Notes under the pieces: generated by a model
Seen by the model: the letters and a program-made list of their open reading frames with translations, nothing else
Database searches by the model: none
What the model was told of the DNA's origin: nothing
Assembly (NCBI GenBank): GCA_050952845.1
Contig: JBMNLP010000001.1
Coordinates: forward strand, 1 to 64,000
DNA from: JAGVSV01 sp050952845
GTDB lineage: Bacteria; Bacillota; Clostridia; Christensenellales; Aristaeellaceae
Reading direction: 5' to 3'
DNA length: 64,000 nucleotides
Shown here: positions 8,685 through 17,594 of the stretch, one piece after another
Numbering within the stretch: the first letter of the stretch is position 1
Layout: every line of letters starts with the position of its first letter
Made by a program: the position numbers and the translations under genes

Positions 8685-9101
8685 TTACCTTGCTGCTTTC
8701 CGCACAGTTACTGTTGTCTTTTCGAAGACATTCACAAGGCCTTTCAGCCAGTCCGGAAGCTCGTCCCCATTCTCCGCAATCTGTTCTTTAACAAATGCTG
8801 ACAGGGAATTTGCATTGACTGTTTCATAGATGAGTTCTCCAAAGCCTTTACTGCGTAGTGCGTCAAACAGTTCCTCCTTCATGCCTGCGGCAGCACTGGC
8901 TCTTGTTGTCGTTGAAAGGCAGAACATTGTTCCTGCTCTTGTGAAATTTTGCGTCTCACTGCTGATCATCAGCTCAGACAGACGGTATTCGACCTCGTCA
9001 ATCTCCGCATTTATGCTTTTCAGTTCCTCTTCAACAGCCTTCTTTGCCTCGCGCAGCTCCTTAAGACGGTCAGCAAGTTCAAACATCGCATTATTGCTCA
9101 C
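8685..9101 (-). CDS. Coiled-coil phage accessory protein
   Basis: I choose the GTG at 9101, which follows GGGAGGTG with good spacing; an ATG at 9125 in the same frame lacks a site. The 138-residue product opens with a long charged helix rich in E/K/L (ELADRLKELREAKKAVEEEL onward), predicted as a coiled coil over about residues 6-50, followed by a helical domain (MKEELFDALRSKGFGELIYE). The layout resembles Gp157-like or Mu Gam-like host-nuclease-inhibitor or recombination accessory proteins, but no signature is decisive. It overlaps the 3' end of the helicase gene by 11 bases, so it is translated in the same operon. Confidence 0.6.
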   Translation of the reverse strand: MSNNAMFELADRLKELREAKKAVEEELKSINAEIDEVEYRLSELMISSETQNFTRAGTMFCLSTTTRASAAAGMKEELFDALRSKGFGELIYETVNANSLSAFVKEQIAENGDELPDWLKGLVNVFEKTTVTVRKAAR

Positions 9102-10598
9102 AGCTTTCACCTCCCTCTGGGGCAAAAGGATTTGCTCCTTTGCGGTAGTCGTCTATCAGCATTTTTGCAAGATCTGCCTTATTGCGCAGAGCAGTCAGGA
9201 TTTTTGAGTCTACAGTACCCTTGGCGATAAGGTAGATATATGTGCAACCGTTCTTTTGTCCAACTCTATGGATGCGGGCCTTTGTCTGCTCGAAATTCGA
9301 CATGGAATAATCAAGGGAGTAAAATACCATTGTGCTTGCAGCAGTCAGCGTAATACCGAGTCCAGCGGTTGCAATCTGGCCTACAAACACCATGCAGTCG
9401 GGATCACATTGAAACCGGTTTACTTGTTCTTGGCGATCCTTAGTCGCACCATAAATACACGCATAGCCGATGTTTTTTTTCTCCAGCAACCTGCATATAG
9501 CATGAATTTCAGGGATAAACCTTGCTATGACAACCAGCTTATGTCCTTCTTGAATACTGCTTTCAAGGATATCTTCAAGAGCTTTCAACTTGGCATCACT
9601 GACTTGCTCGATTTTCCCACCGTCATCGCTTCCGATGAAGCCGCCGGTTAATTGCGAAAGACGAAGCAAGCGTGTCAGTATGTTTGTAGCTGTTACTTCT
9701 CCTGCTGACAGCTCAGTATAGCTTTGTTTGACAAGCTCTTTATATTTCTTTAATGTTGCAGGTTCAAGCTCAACGTGGCGAACGATATCAGTAGTTTCCG
9801 GCAAATCAAGACACTCAGCTTTAGTCGCCCTGAACGCTACGCTGTGGATTCTTTTCATCAAATCCTGTTCCATTGATTTTTTCAGCACCGGCGTATGATT
9901 GCCGTAGCCGACCATATTGAAATACCGGTTTCTGAAGGCATAGAAGCTGTTACCAAAGATGCGTGGATCGAGAAACTTATATTGGCTGAATACATCTATG
10001 GCTTTGTTGGTTATAACCGTTCCTGTCAGTAAGAGCCGATACCGGGCAAGCAAGCCTAACCGGTGCATTGCCTTTGAAACAGAAGTATTATGAGTTTTAA
10101 TTTTGTGTCCTTCATCGGCGATGATAATGTCAGGATGCCAGTTTGCCAGTTCCTTTTCCATTCTCCATGCAGATTCGTAATTGACTACCACCACATGGAC
10201 ACCTTCGCCAGTTAAAAATCTTAGCTGTTGGATTTTCTTTTGAATCGTGCCATTAAGGACTATAAGCTGATATGGGAAATCTGCGAACCGTTTAAACTCG
10301 TCTTCCCACACTCCAAGAATGGAAAGCGGTGCAACAATCAGCACACGTGTTATTCTTCCTGCAGCAAGCAATGCTCCTATAATGGCGATTGAGACAAGAG
10401 TTTTCCCGGTGCTGGTCAGCCCATTTCCATCAGGAGCGCTGCACCCCATCCGGAAATGGCAGAAACACCACCACCCTTCAAAAGCCCAAATAGACTGCAG
10501 ATGAAATTGAAAGCACGAATTTGATGCTTGTATGGTCTGCCCTTTATGGGCATTGAAATTATTGGCTGCGTTTTTGCATTGTTCATAGAGTCTTGCAT
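9091..10598 (-). pseudogene. SNF2/DEAD-like phage helicase, frameshifted within Walker A
   Basis: Two overlapping frames together encode one SNF2-type helicase. The first starts at 10598 (GGAGGATATAAG then ATG) and runs through KGRPYKHQIRAFNFICSLFG to GAALLMEMG, then hits TGA at 10418. The second continues at once with TGKTLVSIAIIG, then LIVAPLSILGVW, DEGHK (motif II), LLTGT (motif III), the IYG/TKDRQEQ region and IHRVGQK (motif VI), ending at 9091. Removing eight bases (TGACCAGC, about 10409-10416) restores MEMGTGKTL, the normal Walker A. The second part has no ribosome site of its own, so the ATPase is probably dead unless the insertion is an assembly artefact. Confidence 0.85.
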
Positions 10599-10702
10599 CT
10601 TATATCCTCCATCCTTCAATTTTGAGGGTTGGCCAACTCTCTGACTTAATGCTACTTGAATTGTTAAAGCCTGTCCGGACATCTAAAGTCCATGATTTTG
10701 GC

Positions 10703-10755
10703 AAAAAAATAGCCATTATGCAGTAAGGTTTTTGCGCCTTTTTTGCATAATGGCT
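10703..10755 (-). terminator. Rho-independent terminator, 12-bp perfect stem
   Basis: A perfect 12-bp inverted repeat, AGCCATTATGCA (10711-10722) and TGCATAATGGCT (10744-10755), has a 21-base loop. On the minus strand it is followed by A and seven T (10703-10709). It lies between the ImmA-type gene and the helicase gene and acts as a second stop after 10794-10814. Confidence 0.75.
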
Positions 10756-10788
10756 TAAAATCTCATTATAATAGCCGGTTTAAAATAT

Positions 10789-10822
10789 AAAAAGTTGGAC
10801 TTCAGAAGTCCAACAATTTTTT
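10789..10822. terminator. Bidirectional terminator hairpin
   Basis: A perfect 10-bp stem, GTTGGACTTC (10794-10803) and GAAGTCCAAC (10805-10814), has T-rich tracts on both sides: TTTTTATATTTT on the minus strand and AATTTTTTT on the plus strand. It lies directly at the stop codon of the ImmA-type gene. Confidence 0.8.
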
Positions 10823-12741
10823 TAACTTATCATTTCTTTATATGCCTTTGCACAAAGAGGGGAAAGTCTCAAGGCTTCCAAAACTTCATTGCATTCATAT
10901 ATTGAATGCCCTCTATACGAATGGATAAGCTTTTTATACGCCAATTGCTGTGGAGTGTTATTGAGAGCATATCCGGCAAGCCTTAATATCTCTTCACTGT
11001 ATGTAGGGCTAAGCTCCAATCCGATGCAGATTGCAACAACAGTTTCTAAAGTTGGATTGTTAAGTTCATTATTTTTTATTCTGTCATATGTTTTTCCTGA
11101 AAGCAAAGTCTTTTCTATAAAAACAACCTTATTGTAGCCTTTCCTTTTGATATGTCCGTATACCGCTTGGGAAAATGTCTGGGTTGTACGGCTCAAATGC
11201 TGACCTTCTTCGACGAATTCTTCGTGAAATTTCTTTAGCTCTTCTGAACGATTAAATACTTCCATATTATGCTTGTCCGGATTAAATGTCGGCACTCTGT
11301 TATAATCCGGTGTAGCTTTACGGAACATTATAGAATCGAGGTATACTACAATGTCCATTTTGGAGGCTTTATTTAGCTTTAAGTCAAACAGAAGGCAGCA
11401 TTCATCTACATGCAGTTTTGCATAGTCTGTAAGATCAATGCTTCCATTTTCTAACTTTTTAATGTATTTGGAGTCGTTAATAACGTAATGACCGTCAACA
11501 TAAATAAAATTACCGCTGTCTATAATCTTTGCGAATTCCGGATTTGCATAGTATTCAAAAAAAGAATCACTTAGGCTAATACTGTATGTTTGATTCTTAT
11601 GTAATGAGTCTGCCTTAAATGAATAATTGCTGATAAAATGGTCATCTACGTAGGTATATACACCTTCAACTTCCTTATATCCAAGGTCAAGCATCCTTAT
11701 TTTGGCTGCTATCCTTGACACCTGGAAGAAGTCAGCTAATTCATACACGACATTTTCCATTATATTTAGCCTGTCGTAAGTACCAAAAAGGAGCTCATTC
11801 TTTTTAATTAGCTCCTCAATCTTTTTAATGGTCATTGATTTAGGCATAAGGATTCGTGGTGCAATTCCGTTAGCATGCCATTCCATCCAGTCTTCTGGCG
11901 TCCATTGCTGTTTGTATTTAGTTGTTTCGTTTACCCTGCAGCTTATGAGCAAAGCATCGCTGTTATATGTCTTAACTAATTCATGGTATTTTCTATGCTT
12001 ATACCAATGGACACACTCATGAATAATGGTATTGTTCATGCACCCAACATTTCGCATGAAATACACATTGGGATCTACGAGAATTGTTCCTCTTGAAACT
12101 TCCAAAGGCTTATATGTTCTTTCATTTCTGTCGTAATACTCTATTGTGCAATCGCCAAAGACTATTTGACCAAATATAGTGAAATGCTTTGTTAACTGGA
12201 TTTCCTTAACCTTAAGCCCCATTCTTTTCACTACTTCATCTACCGGAATAGGCATAGGAGTACTTAATGCTTCCGGGCAAAACTCACTTAGAAATTCAGT
12301 CGCAACATCATCAAACTGTTCCTTTTCTATAATTGGCACTAAAAACTCAGATAATCGGCCTAATTTGCTTTCTCTGTACTTGTTGTATATTGAAACAGAG
12401 TTGATTTGAAAATTCTGAATTCCGTCATCAAGGTCAGCTCTGCAGGAAATACGGAACCATTGTTCTATACCATCAGTCTCGCGATTCCTTCGTACTGTTT
12501 CTGCAATTTCAACTTCGGCAGAAACAATTACGTCAAATAAAATACTGTTACCTGGCGAGTCAGTTATGTCTATCATTATGATGTCAAAATCGGATAATGC
12601 TGCTTCATCTGGTGATTGCACATGGTATGAATTGGATTCAAGCTTATCCGGGTTGTCCTCAATATACTCGGACAATTCGTCAAAGATTTCATTATAATAC
12701 ATGTTTACAATAACATCTCTGAACGAGCTGACACTTGCCAT
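10822..12741 (-). CDS. ImmA/IrrE-type metallopeptidase with C-terminal HTH
   Basis: The start at 12741 follows GGGAGGT; the longer frame to 12843 has no ribosome site. The product has 639 residues. The centre carries the zinc protease motif IIHECVHWYKHRKYHE (HECVH at residues 241-245), as in ImmA and IrrE, which cleave phage or stress repressors. The C-terminal region (about 560-620; KVVFIEKTLLSGKTYDRIKN then PTLETVVAICIGLELS) reads as an XRE-like helix-turn-helix. In most family members the HTH is N-terminal, so the order is reversed. The N-terminal ~200 residues are unassigned. It is transcribed divergently from the XRE/R-M operon across a shared operator-like repeat, so it may regulate, or be the protease sensor of, that operon (inference). 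Confidence 0.8.
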   Translation of the reverse strand: MASVSSFRDVIVNMYYNEIFDELSEYIEDNPDKLESNSYHVQSPDEAALSDFDIIMIDITDSPGNSILFDVIVSAEVEIAETVRRNRETDGIEQWFRISCRADLDDGIQNFQINSVSIYNKYRESKLGRLSEFLVPIIEKEQFDDVATEFLSEFCPEALSTPMPIPVDEVVKRMGLKVKEIQLTKHFTIFGQIVFGDCTIEYYDRNERTYKPLEVSRGTILVDPNVYFMRNVGCMNNTIIHECVHWYKHRKYHELVKTYNSDALLISCRVNETTKYKQQWTPEDWMEWHANGIAPRILMPKSMTIKKIEELIKKNELLFGTYDRLNIMENVVYELADFFQVSRIAAKIRMLDLGYKEVEGVYTYVDDHFISNYSFKADSLHKNQTYSISLSDSFFEYYANPEFAKIIDSGNFIYVDGHYVINDSKYIKKLENGSIDLTDYAKLHVDECCLLFDLKLNKASKMDIVVYLDSIMFRKATPDYNRVPTFNPDKHNMEVFNRSEELKKFHEEFVEEGQHLSRTTQTFSQAVYGHIKRKGYNKVVFIEKTLLSGKTYDRIKNNELNNPTLETVVAICIGLELSPTYSEEILRLAGYALNNTPQQLAYKKLIHSYRGHSIYECNEVLEALRLSPLCAKAYKEMIS

Positions 12742-12795
12742 ACCGTACCTCCCAATAAACACTTCATCATGTAGACCAAATATTTCCTTATGTAA

Positions 12796-12879
12796 ATTAT
12801 AGCATGAATTTCGCAAAACACAATAATTAATTTGCGGGCTCAAATTTTTATTGTGTTTCAGCTTACTTTATGATATTCT
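12796..12879. promoter_or_regulatory. Symmetric divergent promoter pair with operator-like inverted repeat
   Basis: An inverted repeat has arms at 12816-12834 and 12841-12858 (outer AAACACAATAA facing TTATTGTGTTT, 6-base loop CGGGCT). Each arm contains the same -35 hexamer TTGTGT. Leftward: -35 at 12818-12823, 16-base spacer, extended -10 TGCTATAAT (TATAAT at 12796-12801). Rightward: -35 at 12851-12856, 17-base spacer, extended -10 TGATATTCT (TATTCT at 12874-12879). A protein bound to the repeat would cover both -35 boxes, so both genes could be repressed together. Confidence 0.7.
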
Positions 12880-12902
12880 TTATAGCGAGCGAGGTGACAA
12901 TT

Positions 12903-13109
12903 ATGGCCGTAAGCTATAAAAAACTATGGAAACTCTTAATTGATAAAGATATGAAAAAGAAAGATTTAAGAGAAGCGGCTGGTATTAGTACATCTTCTAT
13001 GGCAAAACTGGGTAAAAACGAAAATGTTACGACCGATGTGCTTGTGAAGATTTGCAAGGCATTAAAGTGTGATATTTCCGATATTATGGAAATTATTGAT
13101 GATGACTAA
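12903..13109 (+). CDS. Small XRE-family regulator (C-protein-like)
   Basis: A 68-residue Cro/CI-type helix-turn-helix protein. GAGGTGA precedes the ATG at 12903; an upstream in-frame ATG at 12870 lies in the promoter -10 region and is rejected. The HTH runs through KLLIDKDMKKKDLREAAGIS and SSMAKLGKNENVTTDVLVKI to the helix ALKCDISDIMEII. Proteins of this size and type stand first in many restriction-modification operons and time the appearance of the nuclease after the methylase. It is the first gene of the island and probably binds the 12816-12858 repeat upstream of itself (inference). Confidence 0.9.
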   Translation: MAVSYKKLWKLLIDKDMKKKDLREAAGISTSSMAKLGKNENVTTDVLVKICKALKCDISDIMEIIDDD

Positions 13110-13180
13110 ATTTAGCTCAATAAAACAGTTTAGCCAAACAAAATTGCATAATGTCTATTTTACTGAATGGAGTGATTTTT

Positions 13181-15535
13181 TTGTTTAGAATTGATGAAAT
13201 TTTTAAGAGTGAAGAAACGAAACACAGATTAACATTATTTAAAACCGAATATATCAAGTGGCTTGAAACACAGTTATTTGAAAAAAACGGCAAGCCTTAT
13301 CTAAAATGCCTTGCCAGCGATAAAGATCGTCCTGCTAAACCGGAAGAAATCGTTCGTCAGCTTTGGATAAAAAAATTGCTGGAAGAGTATCATTATCCAA
13401 AAGAGCGCATAAAAGTTGAATATGCGGTTTGGTTTGGCTCAGGCGTTAGTGACAAAAGCGCAGATATTGTTGTTATGCAAACCGATGGTGAACACCCATA
13501 CATAATCTTTGAAGTTAAAAAGCCCAAACGTAAAGATGGGCTTCAACAACTAAAGTCATACTGTAATGCTGAAGGCTCACCCATAGGCGTATGGTCGAAC
13601 GGTGAAGAATTGGTTATCCTTCATCGAGAAGAGCCAAACATTTTTTCGCAAATTTCATCAATACCCACAGTAGATCAAACGCTTCAAGATATCATCACTG
13701 AGCAATGGACGATAGACAAACTCAAACAAGAAAACCGTTTAGTGAAAGAACGTCTTTCTCTTAAAAAAATCATACTCGATCTTGAAGACCTTGTTTTGGC
13801 TAATGCTGAGGGAATTGATGACTCCTTTGATGAAGTCTTTAAGCTGATTTATGCAAAATTATACGACGAATGGGCAGCGGCAAATGACCGTACACGAAAC
13901 CATAAGATACATTTTCGCATTTACGGCGAATCACCGCGAGAACTCTATGATAAAATAAATGGTTTATTTAATAGAGCAAAGGATAAATGGCGTGGTATAT
14001 TTGGACAAGATGAAAAAATCCGCCTAAAGCCTGAACATTTGCTTACTTGTGTTTCATTCTTGCAGGATGTCAAACTGTTTAATGCTAACCTTCAAGTAAT
14101 TGATGAAGCCTTTGAATATCTAATTACAGAAGTTGCTAAAGGTAAAAAAGGGCAGTATTTTACCCCACGTTGGGTAATTGATATGTGCGTAAAAATGCTT
14201 AATCCTAAAATCCACGAACGGGTAATTGACACTGCTTGTGGTTCTTCAGGTTTTACCGTTCATACCATCTTTTGGATTGCTGGCGAACAATATACTGTTA
14301 ATGGATTCCCTCCTGCTATCAGCGAATATGCAGGTTCAATGGTCTATGCCATTGACTCAAGTCCTAAAGCCGTTAAAATTGCCAAAGCACTTAACTTAAT
14401 TGCAGGCGATGGCAAGTCAAATGTGTATGAACTTAACAGCCTAAATCCGCCCAAATGGAGTGAAGAAGGCAAAGCAGCTTTTCGTCCGCTGTTAACCCGT
14501 TTTAGTAACTACGAGCAAGACGAAGCTAACCAACGCAACTTTCAATACTTTGATTTTGATATACTGATGACCAATCCACCGTTTGCGGGTAGCATAAGCG
14601 AGCGTGAAATTTTGCGTCAATACCGACTTGCAGAAAAGAATGGTAAGACGGTCTCTAAAATAGGGCGAGATATTCTATTTATTGAACGCAACCTTAATTT
14701 TCTAAAGCCCGGAGGCAGAATGGCAATTGTATTACCACAAGGCCGTCTCAATAATGCGAACGACTTGTTCATACGCAATTTTCTTTTCAGTAAAGCCCGT
14801 ATTCTAGCGGTAGTTGGTTTGCACCCTAATACTTTTAAGCCGCATACAGGCACTAAAACCAGCGTTGTTTTCTTGCAAAAATACACTGATGAAGAATTAG
14901 CCAATATACGAGAAATAAAAAATCGGCACATAGCTGAATGGGATAATCATCATTCTGAGATTAGAGCTTTTGCCGAAAAGGAGGATCTGACCGAAGAAGA
15001 TTTGCCGCCGCTTTTAATGTCATTCCTGCAGGCCGAATTTGAAGAAGACGATGCGGTTGAATTAGAAAATAGTGAAGATGAAGCCCAAAGCGAAGAAACT
15101 GAGGCCGAAAGCGACGATGAACTTCAAGAGCGCATTGAAAATCTTAAAGCGCAACTTGCCGCAATGCCAGGACGAGCAAAAGGAAAAGCTGCACTCAAAA
15201 GGACATTGGCAGAGGCTGAACGTAAACTGGCATCACGCTCTATTAATGGACAGATTAAGTATCTTCTTGACGATGAAAAAATGCTTTCCCGCTATAGAGA
15301 GGCGTGGCTATCAGATAGAGCCGCAGAAGAACTGGATTATCCGATTTTCTTTGCAGTATCTGAAAATGGTGGTAAAGACAACAGCGGAGAACCCATTTAT
15401 AAGAAAGATGAAAACGGCGAATTAATGCTGGATGAACATGGTCACCTAATAGTTGACCACGACCTTGATGAAATTGCAGAGGCTTTTATTGCTTTTGCAA
15501 AAGAACAGGGATTTGATTTTTGGACGGAGGAGTAA
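13181..15535 (+). CDS. Fused restriction endonuclease-N6-adenine methylase (BcgI/Type I-like RM subunit)
   Basis: I prefer the TTG at 13181, eight bases after GGAG (784 residues); an ATG at 13151 lacks a ribosome site. Residues about 20-190 form an HsdR-N-like nuclease domain with the PD-(D/E)XK pattern SADIVVMQ (D about 95) and IIFEVKKPKR (E-V-K about 111-113). A helical domain follows, then an HsdM-type methylase with motif I DTACGSSGF (about 350-358) and motif IV NPPF (about 465-468). The C-terminal part has an acidic, E-rich coiled stretch (about 610-690). One polypeptide thus cuts and methylates, and the next gene supplies specificity, as in BcgI-like Type IIB systems. There is no ATPase HsdR subunit here, which argues against classical Type I. 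Confidence 0.85.
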   Translation: MFRIDEIFKSEETKHRLTLFKTEYIKWLETQLFEKNGKPYLKCLASDKDRPAKPEEIVRQLWIKKLLEEYHYPKERIKVEYAVWFGSGVSDKSADIVVMQTDGEHPYIIFEVKKPKRKDGLQQLKSYCNAEGSPIGVWSNGEELVILHREEPNIFSQISSIPTVDQTLQDIITEQWTIDKLKQENRLVKERLSLKKIILDLEDLVLANAEGIDDSFDEVFKLIYAKLYDEWAAANDRTRNHKIHFRIYGESPRELYDKINGLFNRAKDKWRGIFGQDEKIRLKPEHLLTCVSFLQDVKLFNANLQVIDEAFEYLITEVAKGKKGQYFTPRWVIDMCVKMLNPKIHERVIDTACGSSGFTVHTIFWIAGEQYTVNGFPPAISEYAGSMVYAIDSSPKAVKIAKALNLIAGDGKSNVYELNSLNPPKWSEEGKAAFRPLLTRFSNYEQDEANQRNFQYFDFDILMTNPPFAGSISEREILRQYRLAEKNGKTVSKIGRDILFIERNLNFLKPGGRMAIVLPQGRLNNANDLFIRNFLFSKARILAVVGLHPNTFKPHTGTKTSVVFLQKYTDEELANIREIKNRHIAEWDNHHSEIRAFAEKEDLTEEDLPPLLMSFLQAEFEEDDAVELENSEDEAQSEETEAESDDELQERIENLKAQLAAMPGRAKGKAALKRTLAEAERKLASRSINGQIKYLLDDEKMLSRYREAWLSDRAAEELDYPIFFAVSENGGKDNSGEPIYKKDENGELMLDEHGHLIVDHDLDEIAEAFIAFAKEQGFDFWTEE

Positions 15536-15537
15536 AA

Positions 15538-16941
15538 ATGGCGGTATATAAATTAGTACATTTTTCATCTTTAAGCCATACCAAACGTATGGATGCAGAA
15601 TATTATTCCCCTCGTTTTGAACCAGTTTTGCGCAAACTAGGCCTATTGAATACTGTAAAGCTAAAACACATTCTGGTGGAGCCAGTTAAAACAGGGCATA
15701 CTCCATCAATGAAAAATTCATCCTATTATAAACCAAAAGCGGTTAAGTTTATAAAAACTGACAACCTGCGTGAAGACATAATTAATACTCATGATATACA
15801 ATACTTAAGTGAAATTGGTAATTCTAAAATTTCTCGTAGTGAATTACGTATTGACGATGTAATCTTAACAATTATTGGAGCAACAGAAGATATAATAGGA
15901 CGAGCAGCACGAGTATTTAGTAACTTAGGCAGAGCAAATATCAATCAGAATATTGCCCTTATTCGTTCTCGTCTACCGGCAGGCTATTTAGTAACGTTTT
16001 TGAACTCATATTATGGTCGAGAGCAGTTAATCAGATTAAGTCGTCAAACAGGGCAGGTAAATCTTAATTGCCGAGAGGTTGAAGAACTTTCTGTGCCATT
16101 ATTTACAGATAAATTTATCTTCACCGTCCATAACCTAAACAATCAGCGCCACAACTTGATTTTGCAATCGGAGCAGATGTATGCTAAAGCCGAACAACTG
16201 CTTCTTTCAGAACTCGGCTTACATGATTGGAAACCCCGGCATACCCTCACGTATGTAAGAAGCTTCAACCAGGTTGCAAAAGCAAGTCGTATGGATGCAG
16301 AGCATTTTCATCCGAAGTATAAAGAAATGTTTGATAGACTACCTTCAAATGTTTACCTTCAGCTGCTTGGCAAGATTACACTTTATACTAAAGGGATTGA
16401 AGTCGGGAGCTCAGCTTATACAGAATCGGGTATTCCCTTTTTGCGTGTGAGCAATCTTAGTAAACATGGAATAGTTGATGACACAGTTAACTTCATAAGT
16501 AACGAACTCTACAATGTTTTACGAGAAAAGTATGAGCCTCAACAAGGAGAAATACTTCTATCAAAAGACGCTACGCCTGGGATTGCATACTTTTTAGATG
16601 AATCTGTACAAGGGATTATTGCAAGTGGAATTTTGCGGCTTTCACTTATTGAAGATATACCACCATACTACCTTGAGCTCGTACTTAACTCTATATTTGT
16701 TCAATTACAAATTGAACAAAGTGTTGGTGGTTCAATTATAAAACATTGGAAACCATCACAAGTGCAAAAGACATGGATACCACGCCTATTGGCAGATAGG
16801 GAAAAAGAAATCTCAGCGTTAGTTCAGCAATCTCACGCAGCGAGGCGTGAAGCAAAAACACTGCTTGAAAAAGCCAAACGTGCAGTGGAAATTGCTATAG
16901 AATATGGCGAACAGCAGGCAATGGACTTTTTATGCAAATAA
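15538..16941 (+). CDS. Restriction-modification specificity subunit S
   Basis: The ATG at 15538 follows GGAGGAG and lies two bases after the RM stop, so the two are coupled. The 467-residue product has the two-fold layout of HsdS: a first half opening HTKRMDAEYYSPRFEP (about residue 14) and a second opening ASRMDAEHFHPKYKEM (about 249). Each holds a target-recognition domain followed by a long spacer helix (for example HNLILQSEQMYAKAEQLLLS and REAKTLLEKAKRAVEIAIEY). The first half ends ELGLHDWKP. Two different TRDs predict an asymmetric bipartite DNA target. It gives sequence specificity to both cutting and methylation by the upstream enzyme. Confidence 0.9.
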   Translation: MAVYKLVHFSSLSHTKRMDAEYYSPRFEPVLRKLGLLNTVKLKHILVEPVKTGHTPSMKNSSYYKPKAVKFIKTDNLREDIINTHDIQYLSEIGNSKISRSELRIDDVILTIIGATEDIIGRAARVFSNLGRANINQNIALIRSRLPAGYLVTFLNSYYGREQLIRLSRQTGQVNLNCREVEELSVPLFTDKFIFTVHNLNNQRHNLILQSEQMYAKAEQLLLSELGLHDWKPRHTLTYVRSFNQVAKASRMDAEHFHPKYKEMFDRLPSNVYLQLLGKITLYTKGIEVGSSAYTESGIPFLRVSNLSKHGIVDDTVNFISNELYNVLREKYEPQQGEILLSKDATPGIAYFLDESVQGIIASGILRLSLIEDIPPYYLELVLNSIFVQLQIEQSVGGSIIKHWKPSQVQKTWIPRLLADREKEISALVQQSHAARREAKTLLEKAKRAVEIAIEYGEQQAMDFLCK

Positions 16942-16978
16942 ATATAATGCGTTCAGCAAAGTAATGAAGGTGATAGTT

Positions 16979-17578
16979 TTGCCAAGAAGAATTTGTCCAC
17001 GCTGTGGCTCAAAGAATACGGCAACAATATTATGGGGTATGCCTGCAATGACACAGGAATTGCAGAATAAACTTGATAAAAAGGAAGTAGTGCTTGGAGG
17101 ATGCTGTATTGCAATTCCTTCTCCTACCCACCATTGTAATTCTTGTGGAAAAGACTTTGGGGGTAATTACTTTACCAAACCTGCTTTTGTTAGAGAATTA
17201 TATTTTTATGTTGGAGGGTATTTTGGTACATCCCACTGGGTATATTTGCATGAGCAAAAATTTGGCAAAATATTAAGGCATGTGGCATCAGACAGTCATT
17301 ATATTGATATTAAATCTGAGTTAGCAGACTGTAATATTTCCATAATTCCTATAGTCCATAAATGGGCTGAATTTAATAAAGATTTACTTAGATGTTATTT
17401 CATTGATTGGAAAAGCTGCTATATTAACCAGAATGTATTGGATGGAACTCAATGGGAGCTTAATGTTACATTTGATAACGGTACAACAATTAAGCGTTAT
17501 GGCAGTAATGCCTATCCACCCCATTGGGAAAAATTGATTGCGGCGTTTCATAAATACGGATTGCCTATAATTAGATGA
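16979..17578 (+). CDS. Zinc-ribbon protein of unknown function inside the defence island
   Basis: A TTG start at 16979 has AAGGTGA five bases upstream; an ATG at 16964 is possible but has no site. The product of about 199 residues has two Cys pairs, CPRCGS (near the N-terminus) and CNSCGKDFGGNYF (about 55), which together should hold one zinc. Between them lies VLGGCCIAI. The C-terminal half is a compact alpha/beta domain ending FDNGTTIKRYGSNAYPPHWE and HKYGLPIIR. I recall small zinc-ribbon hypotheticals with this ending but no assigned role. It sits 37 bases after the S gene and 16 before mcrB, so it is cotranscribed; cargo or accessory status cannot be told from sequence. Confidence 0.65.
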   Translation: MPRRICPRCGSKNTATILWGMPAMTQELQNKLDKKEVVLGGCCIAIPSPTHHCNSCGKDFGGNYFTKPAFVRELYFYVGGYFGTSHWVYLHEQKFGKILRHVASDSHYIDIKSELADCNISIIPIVHKWAEFNKDLLRCYFIDWKSCYINQNVLDGTQWELNVTFDNGTTIKRYGSNAYPPHWEKLIAAFHKYGLPIIR

Positions 17579-17594
17579 TTAGAGGTGCAAAGAT

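Noticed and set aside
10403..10425. Programmed ribosomal frameshift joining the two helicase frames
   Set aside because: The frames are separated by an eight-base insertion, not by a slippery site; a shift would still leave extra residues in Walker A, and no slippery heptamer is visible.
12870..12902. Upstream ATG for the small XRE regulator
   Set aside because: It overlaps the -10 box TATTCT and has no ribosome site; the ATG at 12903 has GAGGTGA.
13181..16941. Complete classical Type I R-M system
   Set aside because: There is no gene with the SF2 helicase motor of HsdR; the nuclease fold is already fused to the methylase.
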